From the NCBI GenBank assembly GCA_035048495.1, contig CM068553.1, forward strand, positions 22,135,190 to 22,199,189: a DNA stretch of 64,000 nucleotides, in the 5' to 3' direction. The notes below the pieces were generated by a model, which ran no database searches, was not told where the DNA came from, and was given only the letters and a program-made list of their open reading frames with translations. This document shows positions 36,421 to 47,473 of the stretch, in pieces. Made by a program: the position numbers and the translations under genes. Position 1 is the stretch's first letter, and every line of letters begins with the position of its first letter. The DNA is from Euptelea pleiosperma. Its lineage: Eukaryota > Streptophyta > Magnoliopsida > Ranunculales > Eupteleaceae.

Positions 36421-37487
36421 CTAGCAACAACAGAATAGTCAATCAGTGATTTTTTGTTCTAAGAGCTTAATGGATATGAAAAACCAATTTTCTTCACAAG
36501 CAAAACCTTAGTCAGCACAGAAACTAGGTACGTAGTAATAGAAAAGGTTACCCTTACTTTGATTTTGCAACCAGGAGGTTGAAGCCATACTTCGATGAGA
36601 GGACCATCACAGTCTACACCGAATTCCCACTCAAAACCGTCCTGGGCAAGGTTGACCTATCCGAACGAATGGCCAAATGGGCGGTTCACCTCGCACAATA
36701 CAACATCCAATAAAACCCGTGGATATCCGAGAAGGGCCATGCCATCGCAGGCTTCCTAGCCGATTTCCCTGTGAATGATGTAAAACACCTCGGAGAGGAA
36801 GACGGTGATATCCTCCTTCTACCAGAAATACCAGCAGCTTTTAGACGACAGACATGTTGGAGACAGTTCATGGACGGATCGACAAATGAAGACGGGTCAA
36901 GAATTGGCACTATCTTGGTGACACTAGAAAATACCAGAATCGAGAGGGCCGTGAAGCTCGGCTTCAAGGCGTCAAACGAATGATGCGGAGTACGAGGCCG
37001 GCATTTCAGGTATAACGGCATTCCTAGACCTCAGGTAACAGACTTGACAGTCTACTCCGATTCATAGCTCATCGTTAGCTAGTACGATGGAACCTACCAA
37101 GCTAGAGACGAAAGGATGGCAACTTATTTGTCCCTAGTAAGAGGACTGGTCGAGCGGTTTGCCAGCCTAGAATTCCATCAGCTTCCGAGGCAGAAGAACA
37201 TGCATTCAGATTCATTGGTGTACCTTGCAACCATGTTAGAAGGTACAGAGTCCCGATTCATTGCGGTCGATTTCCAAGAATTCTCCAGCATACAGAAGCC
37301 AGAAGAATTGCACATAGCCCCCGTCTATACTGGGGATGACCCGTGCTGGATGGACAACATCGGTAATTATCTACGAAGCGGTGCCTTATCTGAGAACAAG
37401 ACAGAAGCTAGGCTAATAAAGGGCATCTCTGGGAGGTACACCTTTCTAAAAGGAGAGCTATACCGTAGCAACCGGACCACTTCTTAA
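36421..37487 (+). pseudogene. Tat-lineage RNase H region
   Basis: After a degraded linker, FMDGSTNEDGSRIGTILVTLEN provides the first catalytic aspartate and SNEC(A)-type sequence the glutamate region (near 36980). TDLTVYSDS near 37045-37065 provides the next aspartate. Several stops and at least one frameshift (near 36980) separate them. From 37116 an open stretch (YLSLVRGLVERFASLEFHQLPRQKN) leads to the linker before integrase. Confidence 0.82.
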
Positions 37488-38028
37488 GTGGCTGTCACCA
37501 GGACAGGCATAGGCAAGGATATACATGCCGGCGAATATGGAAATCACTCGGGGGCGAGAAGTCTGGCCCACAAAGCATAGACACAGGGATACTTCTTGCC
37601 TTACATGTAGAAAGATGCCAAGGCTTTCGTCCTCAAGTGTGAAAGTTGCCAGAACCACACCCCACTGATCAGAGTACCAGCCGAGACACTACATCTAGTC
37701 TACAGCGCCTAGCCATTTGCCAAATGGGAACTAGACATAGTTGGGCCCCTCCCGACTGCTCTTGGAAATGTGCATTTTTTTGTTGGTAGGCATGGATTAC
37801 TTCACCAAGTGGATATAAGCCGTCGAACTCACCCAGGTACACATCTCCAACGTAAGAAGATTCCTCTGGGAAAATATCGTGTGCTACAATTCGATGCCAA
37901 CGAGATTCATGCATTTTGCCAGACCTTGGGAATTAAGAAAAGTTTGTCAAGTCCGAGATACCCACAGGGCAACGGGTTGGCCGAGGCTACCAACAGGGTG
38001 ATACTAGACTCACTAAAGAAAAGATTAG
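37488..38028 (+). pseudogene. Tat-lineage integrase, first part
   Basis: The zinc-binding region is visible as HAGEYGNHSGARSLAHKA followed by KCESCQNHT. The catalytic core begins at KWELDIVGPLPTALGNV and continues to LGIKKSLSSPRYPQGNGLAEATNRV with the usual glutamate-proximal motif. Stops and frameshifts lie between. The frame is cut at 38028 (ATTAG) by the inserted LTR and resumes at 40886. Confidence 0.85.
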
Positions 38029-39118
38029 TGACGGACAGTATTTTTTCTCGATCGTTGTACTTTTCTGTCTAATCAAACCCAAATCTGCAAAAGTCAAATC
38101 AATGATTTATGTATAGTGCAAATACAGGGTCGAACCACAAGAAGGGGTGAGAATAGTGAAATTAACTTGATCAACCAAAAATAATTATAACAAAAAAAGA
38201 TTTATAACTTATATTTAAGAGAACAAGTTTTTACTGGTCATCAACAGAGGTTGTCAATCTCTCTAATGACCGGAAAACATTACACTTTATAGTCAAAACT
38301 AAACTAAAAAAAAAATAATAATTACAAGAAGAACAAAGGAAAGATTAAAAGAAATAAATAAATAAAATAGAACAAAGATCCGATGCTAATCGAAGACTGT
38401 AGCCGGGAAATGTGTGTAGCCGAGAGATATGTCCAGTCGTAGAGCAGCCAAGATAAGAACTCCCTCCATCGTCTAAGATGTGGTCTTTTTATAGGCTATT
38501 GGGCATCCATCCCCTCCTAAATTAGAATTGAATCATATCCGTTCATCAAGGTTGGAGATAAAAAATGTAGTGTTGCCAATCACGTCCAGCACTTGCCTTA
38601 TGTGTAGATTCATCTTCTTCATTTAAAAATGCAACCTTCCATGTGTAATTAAATAAATCTTATTTCTTTTCAAATATCTTATAAACAAATATTTTCTTTA
38701 ATTGATAGGCCATCTTCTTTCATTTCTTTGTATTTATTTTCATTCTTTAAACAATTGGCAATCTTTTGTATTTCTATAAATTTACACATGTCTATTCCGT
38801 GAAGATCATTTCTTTTTATAAATCTAATGTGTGTAATCTTTTTAGGTCCGAATATTGGCCCATATCCTGGCCTATATCTTGGCCCAACTTCTTGGCCTAC
38901 ATCTTGGCCCAACTTCTTGGCCCGTCAATGTAGCCCACTATTTTGCTCCTATTTGGGCTTGATCTCGTGGACTTGTACTTTGTAATTCTCCTTTAGGCTT
39001 TGGGCTTGAGAACCTATACGCACAAAATACAATAAATTGATATAAGTCAATAGTTAAAATCAAAATTATGAGAATTTTACTACGAGAATCCCGAAATGCC
39101 ATAATGCTCATGAAATCT

Positions 39119-40798
39119 TGAAATTCCACCGCTCCGTTCTCTTTAACTTAATATACCTAGAATGGGGGGTTGATTAGGTATTTAAATTTAGATATACCTA
39201 TACAATTTTACTGGTCTATGGTATGGGGATAAAATCTCATGCCTTGGTTGTTTGAAAAGGATTATCACAACCGACTCAAATCAAATATACCTTCGTGGTA
39301 TATTGTCCTTTTGTCGTTTGAACTAATCAGGATATAATGCGGAACACAAAAAAACAATCACACAAGATAAGATATTTTTACGTGGAAACCTTAGCCAAGG
39401 AAAAAACCACGAGACCACGTCCAGATGGAAAGTATCACTAATTGAAAAGTTAAATGAAACAAAGGTTACCTACACAGCACCGTTGCAAATACAGCATCCA
39501 ACCTTAGCCAAGGCCCACTGTCGATGTGTCCACGCCCTCGGAGTCAATGCCACGAATCCACGCGCGCCCTTCCAGCCAAGAAGCCTTATCCGCTTGTTCA
39601 GTTTGGTACACCCTAAACCTACCTTCGACCGGCTCCTCCGATCTTAATTTTCAACACTCCTGCCTTTGCAGAAGGTGAAGGATTTAGTACACCCTGAACC
39701 CCAAGTTGCTCAAAAGGTGTTTGAATCATACTAGTACTCTCAGGCTTACTAGGTTAAGTATAGAATTGGAAAACCTAGGCTGAGTAAAGATCAAGCTCTT
39801 GGCTTTGATCGAGAAGAGAACAAGCTCACAAGACGTGAATGAATACAAGCTTCTTGCTCTTCGAAATGGACACTCTACTAAATATAGCATTTGCTTCTCT
39901 TTCTTGAAGATTGAGTCACTCTATGTCTCTGTGTGTGTTTAGAGAATGCATAGAGGGGTTATATTTATAGAATATCAAGACCCTGAGTCGTGTGGAACGT
40001 GGGATAATGGAACCATGAATTTCAGATCTGATAAAACCGATTCTGTTCAAAGTCCAATCGATTGTACACTTGGTCCAATCGATTGGGCCATGTCCAATCG
40101 ATTGGGGACAAGTGTCCAATCGATTGGGGTCAATAAGTTTTTTGTTCCGAAGGCATCAATCGATTGCACAGGGTTCTCCAATCGATTTGACATTTATAAC
40201 TTTCTATCTCAAAGGCTCCAATCGATTAATCAGAGTCTCCAATCGATTTGACATTTATAATTTTATGTCCCGAAGACTCCAATCGATTAATCAGAGTCTC
40301 CAATCGATTTGACTCAGAAAATTTCTGTCCCGTAGTCTCCAATCGATTACACAATGTCTCCAATCGATTGGGCTCAATTATATTTCTGCCTCGTAGTGTC
40401 CAATCGATTACACAGTGTCTCCAATCGATTGGGAACACATGTCCAATCGATTGGACTTTCCCACTAGTCAATAAAATTGACTTTGACTCGGGTCTATCCA
40501 ATGACTAAGTCTGACTATTATATTTTGTTCATTTTAATCAACTCCTATGGCCACTAAGTCACTTACCTTCCTAATCGAGCGTACACGATTGTTAACTGAC
40601 AAATCGACAGTTACTCAGATGACTCCTGTCGTCAACCGTCTGATTCTTACTGTCTCTATCTTTTAGTCTTCACGTAGTTGGCGAAGTATGCGTACCACGA
40701 CATCTTTATGCTACACTTGTGCTCGTAGGAACGGTTACAAGAATGTTTTTATGTCACACATAATCTTTGTCAAATTGAATATGAAAATATTCCTTACA
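39119..40798 (-). mobile_element. Solo LTR of the Sirevirus-type copia
   Basis: A 1680-bp LTR with TG...CA ends and a perfect 5-bp duplication AATCT (39114-39118 and 40799-40803). It is colinear with the LTR at 6540-10719 and has the CTTACCTTCCTAAT site without LTR B. No primer site or internal sequence follows. It is nested in solo LTR I, which is nested in the Tat integrase. Confidence 0.9.
40053..40460. repeat. Array of CCAATCGATT(GG) palindromes
   Basis: Fifteen copies of CAATCGATT occur in about 400 bp, most preceded by TC and several with the full palindrome CCAATCGATTGG. They occur as pairs within a higher-order unit of about 60 bp. All overlapping frames here (QSIG, NRLE, PIDW repeats) are artefacts of the array. 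Confidence 0.88.
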
Positions 40799-40885
40799 AA
40801 TCTTCCTCAGCGAGTAATTAACATGAAAAATATGATAATTCTTCAAGGAAAGCAGGGAAGAATTGTATAAAATGACGACTTATCA

Positions 40886-41393
40886 ATTAGAAAGGGCCAA
40901 AGGAAAGTGGATCGAAGAACTTTATGGAGTCCTATGGGCCTATCGGACAACGCCACGATGGTCAACAGGGGAATCCCCTTTTTCACTAGCGTATGGAACG
41001 AAAGGTGTAATCCCAACGGAAGTTACGGCACCTACTTCCAGAACTCTGGCAGTAGAATTGGAAGAGAATGATGACGTCTTGGCTCGGGACATAGACCTCC
41101 TCGAGGAACGACGTGAGCAGGCCATGGTCCACCTAGCCGACTATCAACAGTAGATCAAGAGGGCCTTTGATCGAAAGGTAAATAGCATAATTTTTAAACC
41201 TGGTGATCTCGTCCTAAAAAAAGTATTCGAAAATACAAGGGAACCCAACAGCAGCAAACTCGAGTCCAATTGGGAAGGACCCTACGTAGTCAATGAATTG
41301 GGGCAAAATGAATCCTATTTCCTAAAAAACGCAGATGGCAATGTACTCAAAAGGCCTTGGAATGCTTTCAACTTGAAAATTTTCTATCAATAA
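40886..41393 (+). pseudogene. Tat-lineage integrase, last part
   Basis: Directly continues the integrase interrupted at 38028: ERAKGKWIEELYGVLWAYRTTPRWSTGESPFSLAYGTKGVIP, then a stop at 41151. After it come the C-terminal KRAFDRKVNSIIFKPGDLVLKK, WEGPYVVNEL and NAFNLKIFYQ ending at 41393. There is no chromodomain, as expected for the Tat lineage. Confidence 0.88.
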
Positions 41394-41483
41394 AGTAGGC
41401 TTCAAATCAAAAGAATATCACTTCAAAGAAAACACTATTCGCCCATTCACAACAAACGAAAAGCAAGCATCCTTCTCCAAAGC

Positions 41484-42250
41484 AGGAAGAAGTCCTGCCT
41501 AGAGTAGGCCAAGGCATCCAAGTCCTTCTCGGCAAATAGCCCAAGGCAAAATGGGACCCTGACACATATAGTTGGCATCCTTCAAGAGCACGTTCAGTCC
41601 GCCTTGATGCATGTTAACTATATCCATCTCCGAAAGAGGAAGAAGTCTTGCCTAGAACAGGCTAGGGCACCCAAGTCCTTCTCGACAAACGGCCCAAGGT
41701 AAAACGGGAGCCTGACACATATAGTTGGCATCTTTCAAGGGCAGGTTCAGTCTGCCTTGAAGCATGTTAACGATATCCCTCTCCAAAGGAGGAAGAAGTC
41801 TTGCCTAGAGTAGGCCAGGACACCCAAGTCCTTCTCGGCAAACAGCCCAAGGCAAAACGGAACCCTGACACTTATAGTTGGAATCCTTCAAGAGCAGGTT
41901 CAAGAACAGGTTCAGTCCGCCTTGAAGCATGTTAACTATATCCCTCTCCGAAGGAGGAAGACGTCCTACCTAAAAATAGGCCAAGGCACCCAAGTCCTTA
42001 TCCGCTCAAAGCTAAAGGTGAAACGGGACCTTGACACTTATGGTTAGCATCCTTCAAGAGTAGGCACAGTCCGTCTTGGTGCATGTTAACCATATCCCTC
42101 TCCGAAGGAGGAAGAAGTCTTGCCTAAAAATAAACCAAGGCACCCAAGTCTTTCTTGGCCAGAGCCAAAGGCAAGAAGGGGGCTTTAAAGCAGAGCATGG
42201 TTGATTCCCATCAAAAGCATGCTTCATTGCCTTAACACATGATTAATTAT
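41484..42250 (+). repeat. 154-bp tandem repeat array, five copies
   Basis: Units start with AGGAAGAAGTC near 41484, 41638, 41790, 41955 and 42109 (spacing 154, 152, 165, 154). Each holds GGCACCCAAGTCCTTCTCGG and GCATGTTAACTATATCC. It lies between the pol stop and the antisense ORF region, where Tat-group elements often carry tandem repeats. No protein is encoded. Confidence 0.85.
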
Positions 42251-42372
42251 AGAAATATAGGGATGGACAAACAATTATACATATTGAAGAAAGGAAAGGC
42301 GCCATACGGCATCTAGAGGCCGTAAAAAAAATAGATGCCGTAAATCTTCTTTAGGGGATCACTCCTCTACAG

Positions 42373-44421
42373 TCACAACGCCAACGGACTAACGTCCGTC
42401 TTCACCCCCGATGACCTCGGGGTCTCTAGTAACGCTCTATTCCTTTTCACCGTCAACAAGCTTCTCCACCTCGGGCTCCTCTCCCTCCATAGTCGACTCC
42501 TCCTCGACCATATCGACGCAAGCGTCCTCAAGGCCCTTGTTAGACTACAACTCCTGAAGGAGCCATGATTCAACCCGAACCATCTCAAGAGTGTCCTGCG
42601 GCTTAGCCAACTCAGTTTCGGTGGCAGCCTTTTTCTTTTTCAGATGCCTCTAGAGCAGAGCAAACATCCTTGGCCTTCTTCTCGGTGACTCGAAAAGCTT
42701 GCTAAGTCTTTACTAGCTCAGCCTTCCTTGCTAGGAGTTCGAAGTTTACCGCCTCAAGGTTCTAAAAGGCATTAGCAAGTCGGGACACAGCTTGGTCCGC
42801 CTTCTCCATTTGGCGGACGATTTCAGCCTCCTGCTGGCCACATCTGTTGAGAAGGAAGGAAACAAATTCCTTCAAGCCAAGATACGCCGTAATGCCTTGA
42901 AAAGACGACGTCATCAGATTACCAGATTATCAGAACATGCCGTTACATGGGAGAGAATAGGTTACCTCGGCAAAAGACCTGTAGAGACCGTCGTAGGCCT
43001 GTCCGGGATTCGTTATGCTCTCATAGCGTTGGCTATCCTGTGGCAAAGAGAAGTTTTCGATCAAACCCATGGCCACCTCTGGATCAGTGAAAGAGTCATT
43101 CTCAGTGATTCGGTGTCTGTGGGGAGTACGGAAAGAGGAAATGGAAATTGGACGATCTGGACCCTGTTCATCCGAGAGCATCCCCGCGCCGAGGCCGAAA
43201 GGATCTGACACCTCGTCCAGATTCGCCCTAATGGATCGCCTGAGAGGCATGGGTTCAGTGGGGATAACAGGAGCTGGAGGCACCCGAGGTACAGAGGAAC
43301 CTTCACCAGCATGATGTGGCTGGATGCCAGACGCACTAGCAACGGTGGTGAAGGGGTCAAAAGCTTGGAACCCCCACTTAAAGTGACGCCCATCGCCTTG
43401 GTTCTTCCTCTTCCTCGTCAGCGGGGCCTTCTTCTTCTGATCCATTACGGGGCCGACACACGTAAGGGGGATAGCAGAGATAAGAGAGCAGGCGGTGCCG
43501 ACAACCTCGATCTGGGAAGTATGGATCACCCTGGCTCTGGCGGCAGCTCTGCGAGCGTTACGGGTGTTCAACCGCACCTCACCAAACCAAAATCAGTAGG
43601 AGAGAAGAATCGTGGCCACAAAATCAAGGACCCTGTTGACAACTACGTCCGGGTAACTGGCAACCATCTTGGGTCTTTGGCGTTGTCTGAAAAAGAAAAA
43701 ACCCATGTAAAAAGAAAATAAGGGGGGAAGTATAAGTAGAAGTAGGTAATCGCTTGACGACTGATCCGACTCGGCTACCTGAGCGATTAAAGCTCTGTCG
43801 GACAGATCCCAGTGGAGGACCTTCATGGGCTTGGCCAACACCATCCCAACATCCAGAGATGATCAAGGCCTCGTCAGGCCAACCCTTATGGCAATCAAGA
43901 AGGTCTTTTATCATACGGAAAGGATCCGACCTCGCCATCAGGCTAAAAAAGAATTTCTCAGAGTTTGGACAGCACTTCAGAAAATAAGCACAGTTCATCT
44001 CTTGAAGTCCAATAGTCTCTAGCATGCCACAGATCGCATTTATCTGAGATATTATCCTTCAGGAATTGGGATGCAACTGAATAGGGGATCTGTTATAGAA
44101 TCCGAGCAGAGATCTGACCAAAGGAGACAATGGAAATGAGATTCCGCCCTCTAGCTGTTCAACACAGATACTGATCTCCCCCTAAGGGAGAGGTTCTCCA
44201 AGGAACGTACCGTGTCTAATATGGATACCATACCCCTAGTATAGACTTTGCATCTCGCCATCAGTGCCAGCAGGGGCACTGAAAATAAAACCAACGGACG
44301 TAGAGGTGGCCCCACCGCTTATAGAGCGGGTTTGATCCATCAAGTTTGTGAGCAAACCAATGGAGTCTGCCTCCGGGACATTGGAGAAGAAGTCCTCCTT
44401 CAGGACGGTGTTCTCCACCAC
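42373..44421 (-). pseudogene. Antisense ORF region of the Tat element
   Basis: Open frames on the strand opposite to gag-pol at 44421-44236, 44025-43624, 43577-42930 and 42588-42373 line up in one direction. One includes FFSLMARSDPFRMIKDLLDCHKGWPDEALIISG; another starts RLNTRNARRAAARARVIHTSQIEVV and includes PMPLRRSIRANLDEVSDPFGLG. Tat-lineage elements are known to carry an antisense ORF of unknown function between pol and the 3' LTR. Position and orientation fit that. Whether the segments are joined by introns or are fragments of a broken frame cannot be told here. Confidence 0.6.
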
Positions 44422-44781
44422 CTAAAAACAGAAGAGACGAGAAAGTAGAAAGAGAAACCTTTCGTAAAAGGTCTATAGTGGCCCAACCGAGGTCACTCGC
44501 TGACAAAAACTACAGGAGTAGCTTGACAGACGAAGAAAGCTAGGAATAAGGATTAAGGAACAAGATGCAGAAGAAAATCATTGGTAAAATGACAAATGAC
44601 CAAGTTGCAAGGTATTTATGCTCACCTGACCTAGCTATCTCGGATTGACAAACTGGCGATAGAAAAACCTACCATTAATACATAATTATCACTCATCGTA
44701 CACACACGATACGTTTCGCACGATCGGCGGCTACGACCGTTGGTTTCTCGAACCGCTGAACCAAAGACGTTTTGACTTCCT

Positions 44782-44792
44782 GAGAAAGGGGG
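44782..44792 (+). other. Polypurine tract of the Tat element
   Basis: GAGAAAGGGGG lies directly before a TG, the usual primer for plus-strand synthesis at the LTR border. Confidence 0.7.
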
Positions 44793-45750
44793 TGATGCGG
44801 GTACCCTATTTCCGAGAGGCCAGGATACTACCACGTGTCAAGAGCACAAACATCCACGCACTTGAAAAAGAGTAAAGTGGGTTCATGGCTCTCGGGGCAC
44901 TTCAAGCCCAGGGTTCAGTGACCGACTTTCAAGCTGAAATGCCCTGTAAACTTGAGTTCCTAGACGGACCTACACTGATGAATCCGATTACAAATAGTAA
45001 GATATCCGACACGGGAAGGGCCTTATCGAATATCACCACAAATACCGACTAGCATTGCACTATGTTCGATACTTTATAAACCTTTCCGAGAATCAAAACA
45101 TGCTACAACGGACCTAGTCGGGAGTCCGCACAGGTGCCGTAATTCCTTCATTAAAGGCTTACGCAAATCGGATAACAAATACAGGTTGATTATGCTAAAC
45201 GACCAAAATCCACTGGGGTTAGCCGAAAGAATCAAGAATCAAGTCCCAACAAGAGGTCGAAAAGATTCCCCACTCATGAGTTGCTTTGAGAAAACGGTTG
45301 TCTCCAACCACCTCCGCAACATAGCTAGGAATAAAATAGAAAACCGTTATCAAGATAGGCGGTTATAGGCTCCCAATCAGCTGCACGCTCCTGATTGGGA
45401 GCCCTATAAAAAGGAAGATCTCCTTATGGAAAGGGGATTCAGAATTTATCGGAGAAAAGAAAAAGAAAGAAATAGAATCCTACCTGAATCAACTTTTAAC
45501 TTGAGCGTCGGAGTGTAATCTGCAAGTACACGACCAGCTGTGGATCTAGATTGCAGAACGAGAAGAGCAACTGAAGCCGACATTAACTCAGAAAAGAGCA
45601 ACATACTGTGGGCGTCGTCTTCAGCTAACCCCATTTTTCAGGTTTATCAGTGAAGGTATACGGTTGACCCAGTCCGCAAGCTTGATCTGGAAGTGTACTT
45701 CCGATTCCTCGGGGATTGTGCGGGTTAAGATAAATGATTTTTTCCCCACA
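44793..45750 (+). mobile_element. 3' LTR of the Tat element
   Basis: It starts TGATGCGGGTACCC after the polypurine tract and probably ends CCCCACA at 45750 (958 bp). The TATA box CTATAAA at 45404-45410 and a CCAAT-type inverted repeat just upstream fit an LTR promoter. The 5' LTR is not present, so the outer end cannot be verified by comparison. Confidence 0.65.
45371..45410 (+). promoter_or_regulatory. LTR promoter: paired CCAAT boxes and TATA box
   Basis: TCCCAATCAG (45371-45380) and its perfect complement CTGATTGGGA (45391-45400) lie ten bases apart, directly before CTATAAA (45404). CCAAT in both orientations next to a TATA box suggests a pol II promoter. Confidence 0.55.
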
Positions 45751-46873
45751 GGTATCATCTTGGCTAGTATCTTAGATTTTCTCATCTACTAATTCAGATA
45801 TTGAAGGATAATAAAATTCTAACTTGTTATATCGAACATAACATTTATAGAGTCTCCCTTCTTCGCAAAGATTTCTAAAAAAAAAATGAAAGAGGAAGAT
45901 GAAACCAAGGATCGTATAACAGAAGATGCAAAGAACCACATAAGGAAAATATATCAAAACTAAAAAAAATAGAATAAAAGAATGAGAAAATATCAGAATT
46001 TCTTGCCTCTAGATCGTACGCATAACCCTTTTGAAGTTTTCCTTAACAAAATGAATCGATTGATGCCAGAGAGAATCGATAAAATAGGGTATGAGAGTCT
46101 GTTGTGACTCAGATATATCCTGTCAAAAATCTGAATCTTCAATGATGCAGGTAAGGACACTGGAAATTGTCCCGAGATCCCATTATCGCAGCCTTCTAAG
46201 AAAAAATATGACGGTTACTCTCCGTCTGATGTTGTTCATCGAGAACCAATACGATACAATCATGTAATCGACGCTGCAGAATCTATTGTCTTCATGAAAT
46301 TCTCTTGTGAGTCAATCTCTGCTAACAAATCCATTATTGATGAAGGTAAGTGTTCGCTTTGATCATCGCAATTGAAACCCCCAAAACGTATTTGAGAGAT
46401 GTGTTTGATGAAGATATCCTTTCGCTTGGATTGCCACAGATGAAACCCCAAAATTGAAGGCCTCAAAAACCTAAACCGTTGCATCCTTGGAGAGACGTTG
46501 AAGTAGAATGGGTGGAAAGGTTGAAAGAAGCGACGATAGGTTGTAGAAACCATTTCGGAGGAGTGGAGTTCTATTAAAAAGACGTGTCGGTTGAAAAGAA
46601 AAACCATCTTAAGAAGTATAGATTGATGATGTGGCGTTGTGGCACGCTGTACGTCCAGGAAAAGTCTCTCCTTTGGTATAGAGTTATAGATGTTGGTAGC
46701 CAAAGCGCTTATGAAAACCAAACATAGATTTATGCTGAGGAAGCAGTTCTCAACGCCAAAAGTAAGAGAAACCATGTGATTTTTGGTGTGTATATCCACA
46801 AAGGGGTGGGCTAAATATCTGTGGTCAATGGGCCCAAAGGACAGTGGTGAGTAACAAAAATAGATAAGTGAAG
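45751..46873. other. Intergenic, no gene supported
   Basis: AT-rich sequence between the Tat LTR and the RGG-protein gene. A 211-codon frame on the minus strand (46895-46260) lacks recognisable domains and has an atypical Phe/His/Ser-rich composition; I do not call it a gene. Confidence 0.5.
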
Positions 46874-46989
46874 CGGTGATCCTACACCCAATCATATTGC
46901 AGCAGGTACACGAGGGTTAACGTGTCGCAACATCATTGCCCCTACATTTAGGTGTACTTGCTGCAATATAATCGGGTACAGGATCGCCG
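46874..46989. repeat. Foldback hairpin with 37-bp arms
   Basis: 46874-46910 and 46953-46989 are reverse complements at about 31 of 37 positions, and the differences are transitions that G:U pairing would tolerate in RNA. The loop is 42 bases. It could be a small foldback element or a miRNA-like precursor. Confidence 0.6.
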
Positions 46990-47206
46990 GTTCTAAATTA
47001 CCCCCCTTCAAAAATTTCCTCCTAAACGATTGTTTAAAAATGGGGCGTTGTAGTGGAAGAAGACGTCAGAATTCCACACGAGGGGAAAACATGAACAGTG
47101 AAGAGTTGTAGAATGTAGCTCCAGTAAATCTTTTGCCTTATCTTTCTAAAGATGAAAATCAAGTTATTAAAATAATAATAACAGACGAGCTCCTCAAAGA
47201 GATAAA

Positions 47207-47404
47207 TAGGGTTTTGAGATTAGGTTTTGCAGCTCTCTCATCTCTTTTTCACTCACTCTCTCTTCCTCTTCTCTACTCAGCTATTGCGGCTAGGGTTTCT
47301 ACTAAACCCTCTTTCTCTTGATTCTTCAAGAACAAAAGTAACAAAACCTTAGAAGAAGACAGATCTGTAATCATGGAGAGGTTGAAGAAGAGGAACTAGG
47401 GTTT
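47207..47404 (+). promoter_or_regulatory. Three telo-box motifs upstream of the RGG-protein gene
   Basis: TAGGGTTT occurs at 47207-47214, 47291-47298 and 47397-47404, all within 270 bp of the start codon. The telo-box is frequent in promoters and leaders of plant genes for translation and cell growth. No clear TATA box was found, and the transcription start is unknown. Confidence 0.5.
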
Positions 47405-47473
47405 CCTAGTGTGACGTTGCAGTAGAGGATCTCTGCGAGTAAGGGGTATTTGGTGGGTCCTGAAAGAGAAACG

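Larger units (their letters stand above)
38029..40885 (-). mobile_element. Solo LTR I inserted in the Tat integrase
   Basis: Target duplication ATTAG is perfect (38024-38028 and 40886-40890). On the minus strand the LTR begins TGATAAGTCGTCATT at 40885 and ends TGTCCGTCA at 38029. It is about 1.17 kb without the nested Sirevirus LTR at 39119-40798. No internal domain is present. Integrase reading frame flanks both sides, so the insertion point is certain. Confidence 0.88.

Noticed and set aside
40053..40460. CRISPR-like spacing of short palindromic repeats
   Set aside because: Repeats are 9-12 bp, irregularly spaced and inside a plant LTR; there are no cas genes and the genome is eukaryotic.
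39946..40508. Long overlapping frames on both strands with QSIG, NRLE and PIDW repeats
   Set aside because: They come from the CCAATCGATTGG array read in several frames; the pattern is palindromic, so both strands look alike.
46260..46895. 211-codon minus-strand ORF upstream of the RGG gene
   Set aside because: No domain, odd composition, and no sign of conserved motifs or splice partners; probably chance.
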